A DNA stretch of 64,000 bases from Salinactinospora qingdaonensis (GCF_039539445.1 NZ_BAABDD010000020.1:1-64000); one strand, 5' to 3'. Shown: positions 1-10,081, numbered from the stretch's first letter. Made by a program: numbers and translations. Notes: generated from the letters alone by a model not told the origin.

Positions 1-3000
1 ACCAACACCCGCCACGACACCCCATCCACCACCAAATGGTGGGCCACCACCACCAACCGCACCCCACCACCAACACCACCATCGAACACCACCACCCGCA
101 CCACCGGCCCATCGACCAGATCGAGCGAGCGCTGCGCCCAAAGCACGTGGTCCTGGATCGCCCGCTCGGCCTCCTCGGGCGCGATCCCGGACAGGTCGAC
201 CGTGTCCACGGCGGGGGTCTCAGCGGTGGCCGGCGCGATCCGGAGGTGCCCGTCGCTTCCCACCCGCAGTCGGAGCATGTCGTGGTGCTCCAGCAGGGCC
301 GCCACCACCCGCGGCAGCGCCGAGGCGTCGAAATCCTCCACCAGATCCAACACCACCGACATGTTGAAACGGTGCGGCGCCACCGGATGCGTCTCGAAGA
401 ACCACCGCATAATCGGCGTCGCCCGCACCGGACCCGACACCGGACCCGACACCACCGGCGCCCCCGACTCCGCACCGGCCACCGCAGCCAACCCCGCCAC
501 CGTCGGATGCGCAAACACATCCCGCGACGACACCACCACACCCCCACGCCGCGCCCGCGACACCACCTGAATACTCAGAATCGAATCCCCACCCAACGCA
601 AAGAAATCATCATCGACCCCCACACGCTCCACCCCCAACACCGACGCGAACACCTCCGCCAACACCCGCTCCACCCACGAACGCGGGGCGGTGAAGGTCC
701 TCTCGGACGGGGTGTCGGCCTCGGGCGCGGGCAGCGCCGCACGGTCGACCTTGCCGTTGCGGGTCATCGGCATGGCGGCGATCGGCATGATCACCTGGGG
801 CACCATGTAGGCGGGAAGGGTCGACGACAGCCGTGAGCCGAGGTCGCGGGCCTCCTCGGCCGAGAGCTCGCCGTGGCCCCCCACGACGTGGGCAACCAGC
901 CTCGGCCCGCCGGCAGCGGAGCGGTAGACGTTCACGGTGGCCTCAGCGACCTCGGGCAGCCGCAGCAGCGCCGTCTCGACCTCGCCGGGTTCGATGCGCA
1001 GCCCGCGGATCTTGACCTGGTCATCGGCCCGACCCACATACTCCAACTGCCCCTCGCGATTCCACCGCACCACATCCCCCGTGCGATACAACCGCCCACC
1101 CGAACCAAACGGATCAGCCACAAACCGCTGCGCCGTCAACCCCGCACGCCCCACATAACCACGCGCCACCCCAGCACCACCCACATACAACTCCCCAACA
1201 ACCCCCACCGGAACCCGACGCAACAACCCATCCAGCACGTGCACCCGCATCCCGTCGAGGGCGGTGCCGATGGGCACGGATTCGGGGGCCGGCTGCCCGG
1301 CGGGCAGGGGGAAGTAGGTTGCGAACGTCGTGGTCTCGGTGGGGCCGTAGGCGTTGGCCACGCTGGTGCCGGGGCAGGCGTCGGCGACCTGTTGCAGCGC
1401 CTGCGGGTTCGCGGCCTCGCCGCCGGTGAGCACCTCGCGCATCCCGGCGAAACAGGTGGGGTCTTGGGAGGCGAACAGGTTGAACAGGGCCGCGGTGAGG
1501 AAGGCACCCCTGACGTCGTAGCGGTCGACGAGGGCGGCGAACTCCTCGGCGTCCATGCGCTCGGGCGGGGCGAGGACGACCGTGCCGCCGCGCAGCAGCG
1601 GCACCCAGATCTCGTAGGTAGCGGCGTCGAAGGCGTGGGAGGAGTGGAAGAGCACCCGCTGGTGGCGCCCCTCGCCCCAGCGCCGGTCTTGGCTCAACCG
1701 GACGATGTCGTCATGGGTGACCGCCACCCCCTTAGGCGTACCGGTGGAGCCGGAGGTGAACATGGCGTAGGCGAGCTGTTGCGGGAGAATCCGGGTCTGC
1801 GCCTGGCTGGGCTCTGGTTCCGGGGCTGCGTCGAGGAGGTCGGCGTCGTCCAGGTTGAGGGTGAGGCGTTCCTGGGCAGCCGGGACGCGCTGTGCCGAAG
1901 CGTCGTCGGTGAGCACGCAGCCGGCGCCGGTCTCCTCGGCGAGCCGGCGGATGCGCTCGCCGGGGTCATCGGGATGGACCGGAACGTAGGCGGCGCCGGC
2001 GCGCAGCACGGCCAGCATCGCCGTCACGATGTGGGTGCGGCTGCGCAGGACCAGCAGGACGAGCGACTCCGAGCCGGCCCCGTGGCCGCGCAGCCGGCGA
2101 GCCAGCTCCGCGGAACGCTCGTCGAGCTGAGCGTAGGTCAACTCACCGGATGGGCCCGTCACGGCGAGGGCGTCGGGGTTCGCGGCCACCTGGGCGGCGA
2201 ACATCTCGGGAACCGTGGTGGCGGGGCCGTCAGCGCGTTCGCCCTCCCAGGTGGCGATGGCCCGCTTTTCGGACTGGGTGCGAATGTCGAGCCGGGTCAC
2301 GGGAAGCTGCGGGGAGGCCACGGCCGCGGTGAGGATGCGCTTAAGCCCCTCTTCGAGATCGGCGATCCGGGAAGGGGCGTACAGATCGGTGTTGTATTCG
2401 ATGGCCACGCGCAGCCCGCCGTCGCGCTCGGTGAACTCGAAGACGAGGTCGAACAGGGCCGAGTTGCGGGGCAGGTCGAGCTGGCGGGCCTGCACACCGG
2501 GCAGGTCCAGCTCCCCGGAGTGGGCGTTTTGCAACACGGCCAGTGCTTGGAAGATCGGGGTGCGACTGGGGTCACGTTCGGAGACCACCCGGTCCACGAC
2601 CCATTCGAAGGGCAGTTCGTTGTCGAATGCCTCCAGGGCGGCACGGCGGACATCGTCGAGGAACGAGGCGAGCGTGGCCGACGGGTCGATCCGGGACCTG
2701 AGGACGACGGGGTTGACGAAGAACCCGACCATGTCGTCGAGCTGGGGGTGATCCCGGCCCGCAGCGGCCATCCCGAGCGTGACGTCCTCGGTGCCGGAAG
2801 CGGCGGACAGGAGCAGTTGGGTGGCTGCGGTGAGCGTCATGAACAGGGTCGCGCCCTGGGTGCGCCCTAGTTCCCGCAGGGCGTGCACCGACTCCGGCGC
2901 CAGCTCGAAGCGGTGCACCGCCCCGGCAGTGGTGCGCGCGGCGGGGCGGGGCCAGTCGGTGGGAAGCTCCAGCGGGCGTGCCCCGTCGAGGTGGCGCTGC

Positions 3001-5393
3001 CAGAAATCCAGACGGTGCTGGACGGTTTGGCTATCCCACCGGTTCTGTTCCCACACCGCGAAGTCGGCGTAGCACACCCTCGGTTCCACCGAGAGGGCGT
3101 CGTCGCCGGCGCCGGTCCGCGCACGGTAGAGCCGGCCCAGGTCGCCGACCATGACGTCGACGGACCAACCGTCGCAGGCGATGTGGTGGGCGCTGAGGAC
3201 CAGGACGTGCTCATCCTCGGTGAGGCGGACCAGCAGCGCCCGGAACGGGGTGCCGTTAACCAGGTCGAAGGGTGTGTCGACCTCGGCGGTGAGCAGGTGC
3301 GCCAGCCGGTGGTGCCGCTCCTCGACGGTGGACAGGTCGGCCTCGCGCAGCAGCTCGCTGTCGGGACTCGGGGCGCCGATCACCTGGACGGGGGTATCGC
3401 CGTCCATGCCGAAGGTGGTGCGCAGCGGCTCGTGGCGCTGCTGCAAGTCACGAAGCGCGGCACGGAGGGCGGGCACCGACAGCTCACCCGTCAGGCGGTA
3501 GGCGCTGCCGGTGTAGTACTCGGTGCTGCTGGGGTTGTGCTGGTAGAGGAACCATAGGCGGCGCTGCGCGCTGGACAACGGCAGGGGGCGGCTGCGGTCG
3601 GCCGGTTCGATCGTGGCCAGCCGCGCGCCGCTGCGCGCGCTCTCGGCCGCCAACCGCGCCGGGGTGCGGTGGGTGAACACGGCCCGCCGGTCGAGTGCCG
3701 TGGCGGTGCGCGCCTCGATGCGCGACATCGCGCGCGCGGCGAGGATGGAGTCGCCTCCCAGTTCGAAGAAGTCGTCGTGGACACTGAGGCGGTCCAGACC
3801 CAAGACGCGGGCGAGCTCCTCGGCGACCACCCGCTCGGTGGCGTCGCGCGGCGCTACGTACTCGCGCGCGCGATCGTCGTCGGGTGCGGGCAGCGCGGCC
3901 CGGTCGATCTTGCCGTTAGCGGTGGTGGGCATGGTCGACAGCACGACCACGGCCGCGGGAACCATGTGGTCGGGCAGCGTGGTAGCCAGCTCGGCGCGCA
4001 CCGCCGCCCCGTCGGGCTCGGGAGCTTGGCGTTCCCCGACCACGTAGGCCACTAGGCGGCGGATGCCGGGACGATCCTCGCGCACGAGGACAGCGGCGTT
4101 GGCGACACCGTCGATCCCGGAGACCGCGGCCTCGACCTCGCCCGGCTCGATCCGGACACCGCGCAGCTTCACCTGCTCGTCGGAGCGGCCACGAAACTCC
4201 AGTTCACCGTCGTCACGTACCCGCACCAGGTCACCGGAACGGTACATGCGGGAGCCGGCAGGGCCGAAGGGGTCGGCGACGAAGCGCTCGGCGGTCAGCG
4301 CGGGGCGGCCGTGGTAACCGCGGGCCAGCCCCTCGCCTCGGATGTAGAGCTCCCCGGTCTGGCCGTCGTCGACCGGGCGCAGCTCGGCGTCCAGGACGTA
4401 CACGGCCGCGCCATCGACCGAACGGCCGATCGGGGGGACGGCGTTGCCCGACAGCGGCGCGCTCATGGTCGCGCAGACGGTCGTCTCCGTAGGTCCGTAG
4501 CCGTTGTACATCCGGCGTCCGCGCGACCAGAGGTCCACGATGTCGCCGGGGCACGCCTCGCCGGCCACCATCATGGCCCGTAGGTCGGGCAGGTCGGTGG
4601 GCTGTAGCCCGGGCAGCACCGCCGGGGGGAGGGTGACGTGGCTGATGCGGTACTCGCGCATCGTCTCAACGAGCGCGTCGCCGAGCAGGCGGTGACGGGG
4701 CAGTACGACCAGGGCGGCGCCGTTGAGCAGCGCCATGCACACCTCGAAGATCGAGGCGTCGAAGCTGGGGGAGGCGAACTGTAGCACCCGGGAGTTTGGA
4801 GCCACCTCCATACGGACCTGCTGCGTGCGGGCCAGGGGGCGGATACCCCGGTGGGGCACCAGGACGCCCTTGGGCCGCCCCGTGGAGCCCGAGGTGTAGA
4901 TGACATAAGCGAGGTCATCGGGCATCGGGCGAGTCGTGGGCAGGGGAGCGAAGCCGGTGATCTCGGCGGGGATCACGGTGTCACACTCCGCCGAGATCGG
5001 CTCCGCGGCAGCAGAGGTGATGAGCAGGGCAGCCTGGGAGTCGGCGAGCATGTAGGCCAGCCGCTGCCGCGGGTAGGCGGGGTCCAGGGGGAGGTAGGCG
5101 GCGCCGACGCGCATCACCGCCAGCATCGCGACCACGAGCTCGGTGCCGCGCTCAAGGTGGACGCCGACGCGGCTGCCCGGTCCGACGCCGCGCGCGGCCA
5201 GCCCTTGCGCCCACCGTTCGACCCGTTCGGCCAGCTCCGCGTAGGTCAGGGTTTCGGTGTCGGAGACAAGGGCCACGCCGTCGGGGGTGCGGGCGACGCT
5301 GGCGGCGAAGAGCTCGGGAAACGAGTGGGCGGTGCAGGTCTCGGTGCCGGGGCGGGGAGGCAGGGAGGTCTCCGACTGCTGCGAAGGCTGCAC
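1..5393 (-). CDS. Nonribosomal peptide synthetase, A-T-C-A-T-E, 3' part outside window
   Basis: Builds a peptide on carrier-protein thiols. The reading frame is open from 5393 to the left edge (about 1797 codons seen). Order: A1 (A3 motif YTSGSTG at residues 166-172), carrier T1 (LGGDS, Ser549), condensation domain (HHIACDG, 736-742), A2 (FTSGSTG motif), T2 (LGGDSIL, Ser1604), then an epimerization domain (PIMRWFFE near its start, HHLVVDGVSW from residue 1785) cut by the edge. The first module has no condensation domain, so this looks like the initiating subunit; residue 2 would be epimerised to D. By eye the binding-pocket codes read DAFTMAGVCK (A1, perhaps aromatic) and DAYFLGATFK (A2, perhaps branched aliphatic); both are inferences. 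Start: GTG at 5393 lies 8 nt after AGGAG; a GTG 6 nt upstream is too close to it. Confidence 0.95.
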   Translation of the reverse strand, partial: MQPSQQSETSLPPRPGTETCTAHSFPELFAASVARTPDGVALVSDTETLTYAELAERVERWAQGLAARGVGPGSRVGVHLERGTELVVAMLAVMRVGAAYLPLDPAYPRQRLAYMLADSQAALLITSAAAEPISAECDTVIPAEITGFAPLPTTRPMPDDLAYVIYTSGSTGRPKGVLVPHRGIRPLARTQQVRMEVAPNSRVLQFASPSFDASIFEVCMALLNGAALVVLPRHRLLGDALVETMREYRISHVTLPPAVLPGLQPTDLPDLRAMMVAGEACPGDIVDLWSRGRRMYNGYGPTETTVCATMSAPLSGNAVPPIGRSVDGAAVYVLDAELRPVDDGQTGELYIRGEGLARGYHGRPALTAERFVADPFGPAGSRMYRSGDLVRVRDDGELEFRGRSDEQVKLRGVRIEPGEVEAAVSGIDGVANAAVLVREDRPGIRRLVAYVVGERQAPEPDGAAVRAELATTLPDHMVPAAVVVLSTMPTTANGKIDRAALPAPDDDRAREYVAPRDATERVVAEELARVLGLDRLSVHDDFFELGGDSILAARAMSRIEARTATALDRRAVFTHRTPARLAAESARSGARLATIEPADRSRPLPLSSAQRRLWFLYQHNPSSTEYYTGSAYRLTGELSVPALRAALRDLQQRHEPLRTTFGMDGDTPVQVIGAPSPDSELLREADLSTVEERHHRLAHLLTAEVDTPFDLVNGTPFRALLVRLTEDEHVLVLSAHHIACDGWSVDVMVGDLGRLYRARTGAGDDALSVEPRVCYADFAVWEQNRWDSQTVQHRLDFWQRHLDGARPLELPTDWPRPAARTTAGAVHRFELAPESVHALRELGRTQGATLFMTLTAATQLLLSAASGTEDVTLGMAAAGRDHPQLDDMVGFFVNPVVLRSRIDPSATLASFLDDVRRAALEAFDNELPFEWVVDRVVSERDPSRTPIFQALAVLQNAHSGELDLPGVQARQLDLPRNSALFDLVFEFTERDGGLRVAIEYNTDLYAPSRIADLEEGLKRILTAAVASPQLPVTRLDIRTQSEKRAIATWEGERADGPATTVPEMFAAQVAANPDALAVTGPSGELTYAQLDERSAELARRLRGHGAGSESLVLLVLRSRTHIVTAMLAVLRAGAAYVPVHPDDPGERIRRLAEETGAGCVLTDDASAQRVPAAQERLTLNLDDADLLDAAPEPEPSQAQTRILPQQLAYAMFTSGSTGTPKGVAVTHDDIVRLSQDRRWGEGRHQRVLFHSSHAFDAATYEIWVPLLRGGTVVLAPPERMDAEEFAALVDRYDVRGAFLTAALFNLFASQDPTCFAGMREVLTGGEAANPQALQQVADACPGTSVANAYGPTETTTFATYFPLPAGQPAPESVPIGTALDGMRVHVLDGLLRRVPVGVVGELYVGGAGVARGYVGRAGLTAQRFVADPFGSGGRLYRTGDVVRWNREGQLEYVGRADDQVKIRGLRIEPGEVETALLRLPEVAEATVNVYRSAAGGPRLVAHVVGGHGELSAEEARDLGSRLSSTLPAYMVPQVIMPIAAMPMTRNGKVDRAALPAPEADTPSERTFTAPRSWVERVLAEVFASVLGVERVGVDDDFFALGGDSILSIQVVSRARRGGVVVSSRDVFAHPTVAGLAAVAGAESGAPVVSGPVSGPVRATPIMRWFFETHPVAPHRFNMSVVLDLVEDFDASALPRVVAALLEHHDMLRLRVGSDGHLRIAPATAETPAVDTVDLSGIAPEEAERAIQDHVLWAQRSLDLVDGPVVRVVVFDGGVGGGVRLVVVAHHLVVDGVSWRVL

Positions 5394-5511
5394 GAACACA
5401 ACTCCTGGATGCGGGAGCGGGGTGGGCAGGGGTGGCACGCTCCGAGGGGAGCGGGTGGGGTGGCGCGCGAGCGGCCCGGGAGGGCGCTGGGGACGGACGT
5501 GTCTTGTGGAC

Positions 5512-6873
5512 TCAGGCCGTGGAGCGGACCGCGAGTCCGGTTCTGCGCAGGGCTCGGCCGTTGTACTGCATCGCCGTGACGGTCTTGTTGTCGACGGGGT
5601 CGACGAGGAAACGGCCGGCGAAGGACATGCCGCCGAGGTCGCCGACCGTGACCGAGAAGGACAGCTCCGGTGTCACTCGCATCTGTCCGGAGAGGCCGTT
5701 GGCGACGGTGAAGCGGAAGCTGTCTTGGTCCTGGGGGGTGATGTCGACGCTGAGGTCGCCGTTGACGTAGCGTCCGGTGATGTCGGCGCTGGGCTGTGCC
5801 ACTTCTCCCCGAAGGGTCGGCTGGCTGTAGTGTCCGACGTCGATCTCCAGGTCGCGCAGGCCCGCGACCAGCTCCTCCCAGAGTTGGACCCCGGTGGTGG
5901 CGTTCGTGGTCAGCGCGAGCGCGGTCGCCCCCTCGGGGTCGATCCGCAGGTTGCAGGTGCCGCCGTCGAGAGTGCCGTCATGGCCGTACCAGAACCGGTC
6001 TCCCGCCAGATGCAGGGCCCAGCCCGCGCCCCAGCCGTCGGCCAGCCCGAAGGGGTCGGCCACCGGAACGGCCCGCCCCATCTCCCGGAGCACGTCGATG
6101 TCTGCGATGTCGATCTCTGCGGCGGCGTCGGCGCGGTTCATGGACGCGCACGCGAAACGCACCAGGTCGGTCGCGCTCCCGGCGAGGCCCCCGGCGGGGA
6201 CGAGGGGCGGTTCGACGTAGAACTCCACCGGCTCGACGGCGCCGGAGCGCACGTCGACGGTGTGGCCGCTGACGAGATCGGGCCGGGCGTCAGGGTCGCG
6301 GGCGTCGTAGACGAAGGCGAGGTCCAGTTCGTTGGGCAGGAGGAGGTAGCTCTCCAGCGTCTGCCACCAGTCCTGTGCGGTGACCGCCTCGACGAGGTAG
6401 GCCGCGAGCGCATAGCCGGTGTTGGCGTAGGAGAACGCGGTTCCGGGTGGGTTGATGTGCTCAAGGCTCAGCAGTGAGGCCGCGTAGCGGCGGAGGGAGG
6501 GGGATCTGAGGGGGCCGCCTTCGTGGTCGGAGCGCAGGCCGGCTGTGTGACTGAGCAATTGGCGCGGGGTGGCCGAGGCCACCGAGTGGCGAGACGAGTC
6601 GTGCGGCGGGAGGTGCTCCGCGATGGGCGCGTCGAGATCGATGTCACCGTCCTCGACCAACTGCATGAGAAGGGCGGCGGTGAAGATTTTGGAGACCGAC
6701 CCGAAAGCGAAGCGCGAGCGGGGGGTGACGGGGCGGCCCGCGGCCGACTCCTCGACACCGAGGGCCAGCTCATGGAGCTCGCCGTCGTGGTAGAGCGACA
6801 GTTGGGCACCGGGAACGCGAAACTTTTTCATCAGCCGGTCGAGCAGGACGGAAATCTCTTCCCTCATGATCAT
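5512..6873 (-). CDS. Serine beta-lactamase-fold hydrolase, probable PBP-type trans-acting peptide cyclase
   Basis: A 453-aa protein of the class C beta-lactamase/DD-peptidase superfamily. With ATG at 6873 (6 nt after AAGGAG), the catalytic motifs are Ser59-Val-Ser-Lys62, Tyr149-Ala-Asn151 and His298-Asp-Gly, followed by a C-terminal beta-barrel-like domain. There is no signal peptide, which argues against a periplasmic cell-wall enzyme. It sits 118 bp upstream of the synthetase on the same strand. Stand-alone PBP-type thioesterases such as SurE have this length, this motif spacing and this position, and cyclise peptides with a C-terminal D-residue; the synthetase here contains an epimerization domain. 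The superfamily is certain; the cyclase role is inferred. A resistance beta-lactamase or DD-peptidase is the alternative. Confidence 0.85.
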   Translation of the reverse strand: MIMREEISVLLDRLMKKFRVPGAQLSLYHDGELHELALGVEESAAGRPVTPRSRFAFGSVSKIFTAALLMQLVEDGDIDLDAPIAEHLPPHDSSRHSVASATPRQLLSHTAGLRSDHEGGPLRSPSLRRYAASLLSLEHINPPGTAFSYANTGYALAAYLVEAVTAQDWWQTLESYLLLPNELDLAFVYDARDPDARPDLVSGHTVDVRSGAVEPVEFYVEPPLVPAGGLAGSATDLVRFACASMNRADAAAEIDIADIDVLREMGRAVPVADPFGLADGWGAGWALHLAGDRFWYGHDGTLDGGTCNLRIDPEGATALALTTNATTGVQLWEELVAGLRDLEIDVGHYSQPTLRGEVAQPSADITGRYVNGDLSVDITPQDQDSFRFTVANGLSGQMRVTPELSFSVTVGDLGGMSFAGRFLVDPVDNKTVTAMQYNGRALRRTGLAVRSTA

Positions 6874-7818
6874 TTTCCTCTCCTTACTCCCCCCCGGGAA
6901 AGCAGCATCGACTAAAGCCACCCCTTGAAAGTCGCTCCTGACGGCCCCGCACAAGGTAGCCAGCTACACCAGCAACAGATACTCACCTATACCTCGCGGT
7001 TGATGCAAACGAGATAGGCGAGTCCGACAACGGAGAGTTGATCTCCCCACTCCCCACAGGAGAAGCCGAAAAACAAGACAATGGAATTTTAATATTCTAA
7101 AAAATTCCAACAAAATCCACTGAGAAATATTCAACCCAGGAGAGAAAAATTTGAGAGGCTTCTAAAAAAGCGATCTAAGTAAACTCCTCGCGGGCGGACC
7201 GGCCCCCGAACCGCACTGGCAAACCACCGCAAGCACCCTGCTTCACCTGCAAAGAAGCAGAGTACTTCAGAGCAGGTGCCAGACGTTTTCACTTTCCTTC
7301 AGCCGCACGCCCGCGGATGCGGTCCGACGATCTCCGCCCATCGGACCATCCACCAAAACCCCTAAAATTCACATGATCATCGCCCTCGAAGCCCGGCGAC
7401 CGGAGCGGCATCAACCGCCGAAAATACATCTGCCAATTACGCTACGAAAAATCAGATGCACAGGGAGACACATTCCGACGGGAAGTCAGAGTCCACCCCC
7501 CAAAGCAAGCATCGTTTGCGCAGCTCACAGCGCCACACCACACCCCCGAAGATTCCCAATCAGTCGGTATTTTCCGTCTTTGTCACATAGTGCAACGTTA
7601 CTGAACAGTAGAGTAATAAACCGGACCAACTGTCCACATTCGGCCAAATCAACATCAAAAATATGTGACAAACCCCGGACGGAAATTCGCGTAATGGGGA
7701 CGACATAGCGAAAATCCGACGATGCAATTGCACCTACGGTCCTTCGCCCGCGAGACTCTTGTCCTCGGAAACGAGGCGATGACGACGTTCGGGGGGACGC
7801 CCCCGTCCCGCGAGAACG
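6874..7818. other. Long AT-rich intergenic region upstream of the synthetase operon
   Basis: About 945 bp without a convincing gene. The stretch near 7080-7170 is strikingly AT-rich compared with its surroundings. It probably holds the promoter and control sites of the hydrolase-synthetase operon. I could not identify a specific operator. Confidence 0.5.
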
Positions 7819-8067
7819 CTAGCGGCGCCGCTTCAGGTGGTGGACGACGAGCATGACGGCGCACAGGACGGTCACCACGCCAAAGACCGGGCTGATCAGC
7901 GGATAGCCGCCCAGGGAGGTAACCGCGTTGCCCGCACCCCCTATGCCCACTCCTGTCCACAACAGGGCACGCGCTGCGCGGCCAGAGCCCTCACCCGCCG
8001 GGGCGCGCCGAACGCGGCGCTCACCTCGCTGCGGGTCTCTGCCGGTGAAGCGGTGGGGAGCTGTCAT
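7819..8067 (-). CDS. Small two-helix membrane protein
   Basis: Predicted 82-aa protein of unknown function. A polar, Arg-rich N-terminus of about 32 residues is followed by two hydrophobic segments (about 34-54 and 56-76) and a basic tail HHLKRRR, so both ends are probably cytoplasmic. ATG at 8067 is preceded by AGGAGTCACCA; an in-frame upstream ATG at 8139 lacks a ribosome site. It stands alone, downstream of the 8.4-kb gene on the same strand. No family was recognised. Confidence 0.55.
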   Translation of the reverse strand: MTAPHRFTGRDPQRGERRVRRAPAGEGSGRAARALLWTGVGIGGAGNAVTSLGGYPLISPVFGVVTVLCAVMLVVHHLKRRR

Positions 8068-8369
8068 TGGTGACTCCTGTGTTCCGGGGGGCGACGCGAC
8101 AGCCGTGGCCGCGCTTCTCCTGCCAACGAGCCCGGCCACACCATGACTCTAGAAAGCCACCCCCGGCCCGCACGATCCGTCCGGCTACACCTTTCAGGTA
8201 GAGCGGGCTATACCCCGCCTCCGATGGCAGGTGACCGTGACGCTACAGCCGGCCCTATCGACAGTCCGGCCGGCATTCGGCGCTGCGGCCGTAGCGGTCC
8301 TCTCCACCGGCAGCGCAGATAGCCACCAGATGCTGAGGGGACCGCAGCGGTCAGGGGTCCGTGGCCACC
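8068..8369. other. Intergenic region, nothing recognised
   Basis: About 300 bp between the small membrane protein and the LLM oxidoreductase gene. It should hold the promoter of the membrane protein. No repeat, RNA or convincing coding sequence was seen. Confidence 0.4.
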
Positions 8370-9359
8370 TCAGTGGGCGGGCATGCCGGTGGCCTTGGCC
8401 ACGAGTTCCACGCAGCGCAGCCGCGCCTCGACGGTGGGGGCCTGCGCGGTGATGATCAACTCGTCGGCGTCGGCGTGCCCGGTGAACCAGTCGAGATAGT
8501 CCTTGACCTCGCCGGGCTCGCCCACCGCGGAGTAGGTGGCCATCTGCAACACCCGCCGCCCGGCCAACGACTCCATAGCGGCCTCGGCCTCCTCGGCGGA
8601 GAGAGGGCGGCCCTGGCCGAGCAGTTGGGCCACCATGCGGCGCTTGGCCAGGTGGAACTGCTCGCGTGCCGCGGCGGAGGTGTCGGCGGCGGTGACGTTG
8701 ACCCCGGCGATGACGTGGGGCTCGCGCAGGTGCTCGGAGGGGGTGAACTCGCGCCGGTAGGCGGCTACGGCGTCCTGGAGCGCGTTGGGCGCGAAGTGGG
8801 AGGCGAACGCATACGGCAAGCCGAGACCGGCGGCGAGCTTGGCGCCGAACAACGACGAGCCCAGGATGTAGAGCGGCACGTTGGTGCCCCTGCCCGGAAT
8901 GGCGTCCACGCCCTCGATCCGTGACCGGCCCTGTAGGTAGCCCTGGAGTTCGAGGACGTCCTGGGGGAAGGTGTCGGCCGCCGAAGGGTCGCGGCGCAGC
9001 GCGCGCATCGTGTTCTGGTCGCTGCCCGGAGCGCGGCCCAACCCGAGGTCGATACGGCCGGGGTGCAGGGTGGCGAGCGTACCGAACTGTTCGGCGATGG
9101 TCAGCGGCGCGTGGTTGGGCAGCATGACACCGCCGGCGCCGAGCCGGATGTCGCTGGTCTGGGAGGCGATGTGGGCGATGAGGACACTGGTCGCCGACGA
9201 GGCGATGGTGGCCATGTTGTGGTGCTCGGCGTACCAGATCCGCCGGTAGCCCAGCTCCTCGGCTTTGCGGGCGATGGCCACGCTGGCGTCGAAACTGTCC
9301 CGCGCGGTCATGCCTTCGGCGATGTGGGCCAAGTCGAGGATCGAGATGGGGACGGACAC
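8370..9359 (-). CDS. LLM-class (luciferase-like) flavin-dependent oxidoreductase
   Basis: Predicted 329-aa F420- or FMN-dependent oxidoreductase with the bacterial-luciferase TIM-barrel fold. Family signatures are the N-terminal VPISILDLAHIAEG, the YAEHHN segment, LGAGGVMLPNHAPL and RIDLGLGRAPGSD. It fits the group often annotated as 'luciferase family oxidoreductase, group 1'. The start was set at GTG 9359, about 9 nt after AAAGG and matching the usual N-terminus; the longer upstream frame reads as non-coding. It lies downstream of the deglycosidase-like operon on the same strand but 343 bp away, so co-transcription is uncertain. The substrate is unknown. Confidence 0.9.
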   Translation of the reverse strand: MSVPISILDLAHIAEGMTARDSFDASVAIARKAEELGYRRIWYAEHHNMATIASSATSVLIAHIASQTSDIRLGAGGVMLPNHAPLTIAEQFGTLATLHPGRIDLGLGRAPGSDQNTMRALRRDPSAADTFPQDVLELQGYLQGRSRIEGVDAIPGRGTNVPLYILGSSLFGAKLAAGLGLPYAFASHFAPNALQDAVAAYRREFTPSEHLREPHVIAGVNVTAADTSAAAREQFHLAKRRMVAQLLGQGRPLSAEEAEAAMESLAGRRVLQMATYSAVGEPGEVKDYLDWFTGHADADELIITAQAPTVEARLRCVELVAKATGMPAH

Positions 9360-9702
9360 GAAGAACGGCCTTTCGTCACGAGACGCAGAACCCCCGCGTG
9401 GGCTCTCAGGAGCGGTGACCCCGTGGTCACCTTGAGAGCAACAGCGGCGTTGCCGCCGTTTGTTCCCCCCTCGTCGAGCGCCCGATCGTTGCGCCGGTGC
9501 GCAGCGACCGGGTGTGGCCGGGGCGTGTCGGCTATGGTCATCGCCCCCCAGGTCTCGTCCATCCCGGTGGGGCCTCACGGCGGGCCCCTCAGGCCCCACA
9601 TGCCCAGGGCGCCGTAGCCGTCGCAGCTAAGCAAACCGGCGAGCGGCCGTGACGATCGTGAGGGGCGATGGCCTGTGGCCGTCGGTTGCTCCGCGGCCTC
9701 TC
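9360..9702. other. Intergenic region, nothing recognised
   Basis: About 340 bp between the LLM oxidoreductase start and the end of the DUF6379 gene. No repeat, RNA or good coding frame was seen. Confidence 0.4.
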
Positions 9703-10071
9703 CTAGAGGTGCAGCACGGCTTCGGCCGTACTGCGCAGCGGGACCGGCATGTAGGAGATCCGGAGCTCCTCTGTAAGGGACAGGCGGTGTTCGCCGGGGG
9801 CCAGGGCGGGGCGGTGGACCTCCAGCGTGGCGCGCTCGCCGAACTCCCAGCGCTGGACGTGTTCGGCAGCCAACTCGTGCAGGGAATAGTCGCGTCCCCG
9901 CAACCGGAAGGTGATGTCGGCGGCGGGAACGGGCTCGCCGTCCAGCCGCACCTCGATCGACTCTACGAGGCAGAGCCGGATGCCCCGGTAGTAGGGGGCG
10001 CGGATCTCGACCTGGAAGCCCTCGGACGTGGCCCGGTAAGCGTCGGTGCAGATCATGTAGCGCTCATACAT
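9703..10071 (-). CDS. DUF6379 protein, C-glycoside deglycosidase beta-subunit-like
   Basis: A 122-aa all-beta protein. The segments IRAPYYRGIRLCLVESIEV, a mid-protein RWEFGERATL and the C-terminal LRISYMPVPLRS match what I know of DUF6379, the small subunit of two-component bacterial C-glycoside deglycosidases, which cleave C-C-linked 3-oxo-glycosides together with a TIM-barrel partner. ATG at 10071 follows GAGGAGACACCG and lies 10 bp after the stop of that partner, so the two are co-translated. The function is inferred from family and pairing; the true substrate is unknown. Confidence 0.8.
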   Translation of the reverse strand: MYERYMICTDAYRATSEGFQVEIRAPYYRGIRLCLVESIEVRLDGEPVPAADITFRLRGRDYSLHELAAEHVQRWEFGERATLEVHRPALAPGEHRLSLTEELRISYMPVPLRSTAEAVLHL

Positions 10072-10081
10072 CGGTGTCTCC

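Noticed and set aside
873..2870. Plus-strand 665-codon open frame
   Set aside because: It is the antisense shadow of the NRPS; the minus frame has all adenylation, carrier and condensation motifs, the plus frame none.
5257..6477. Plus-strand 406-codon open frame
   Set aside because: Antisense to the start of the NRPS and the beta-lactamase-fold gene; no family resemblance and poor codon pattern.
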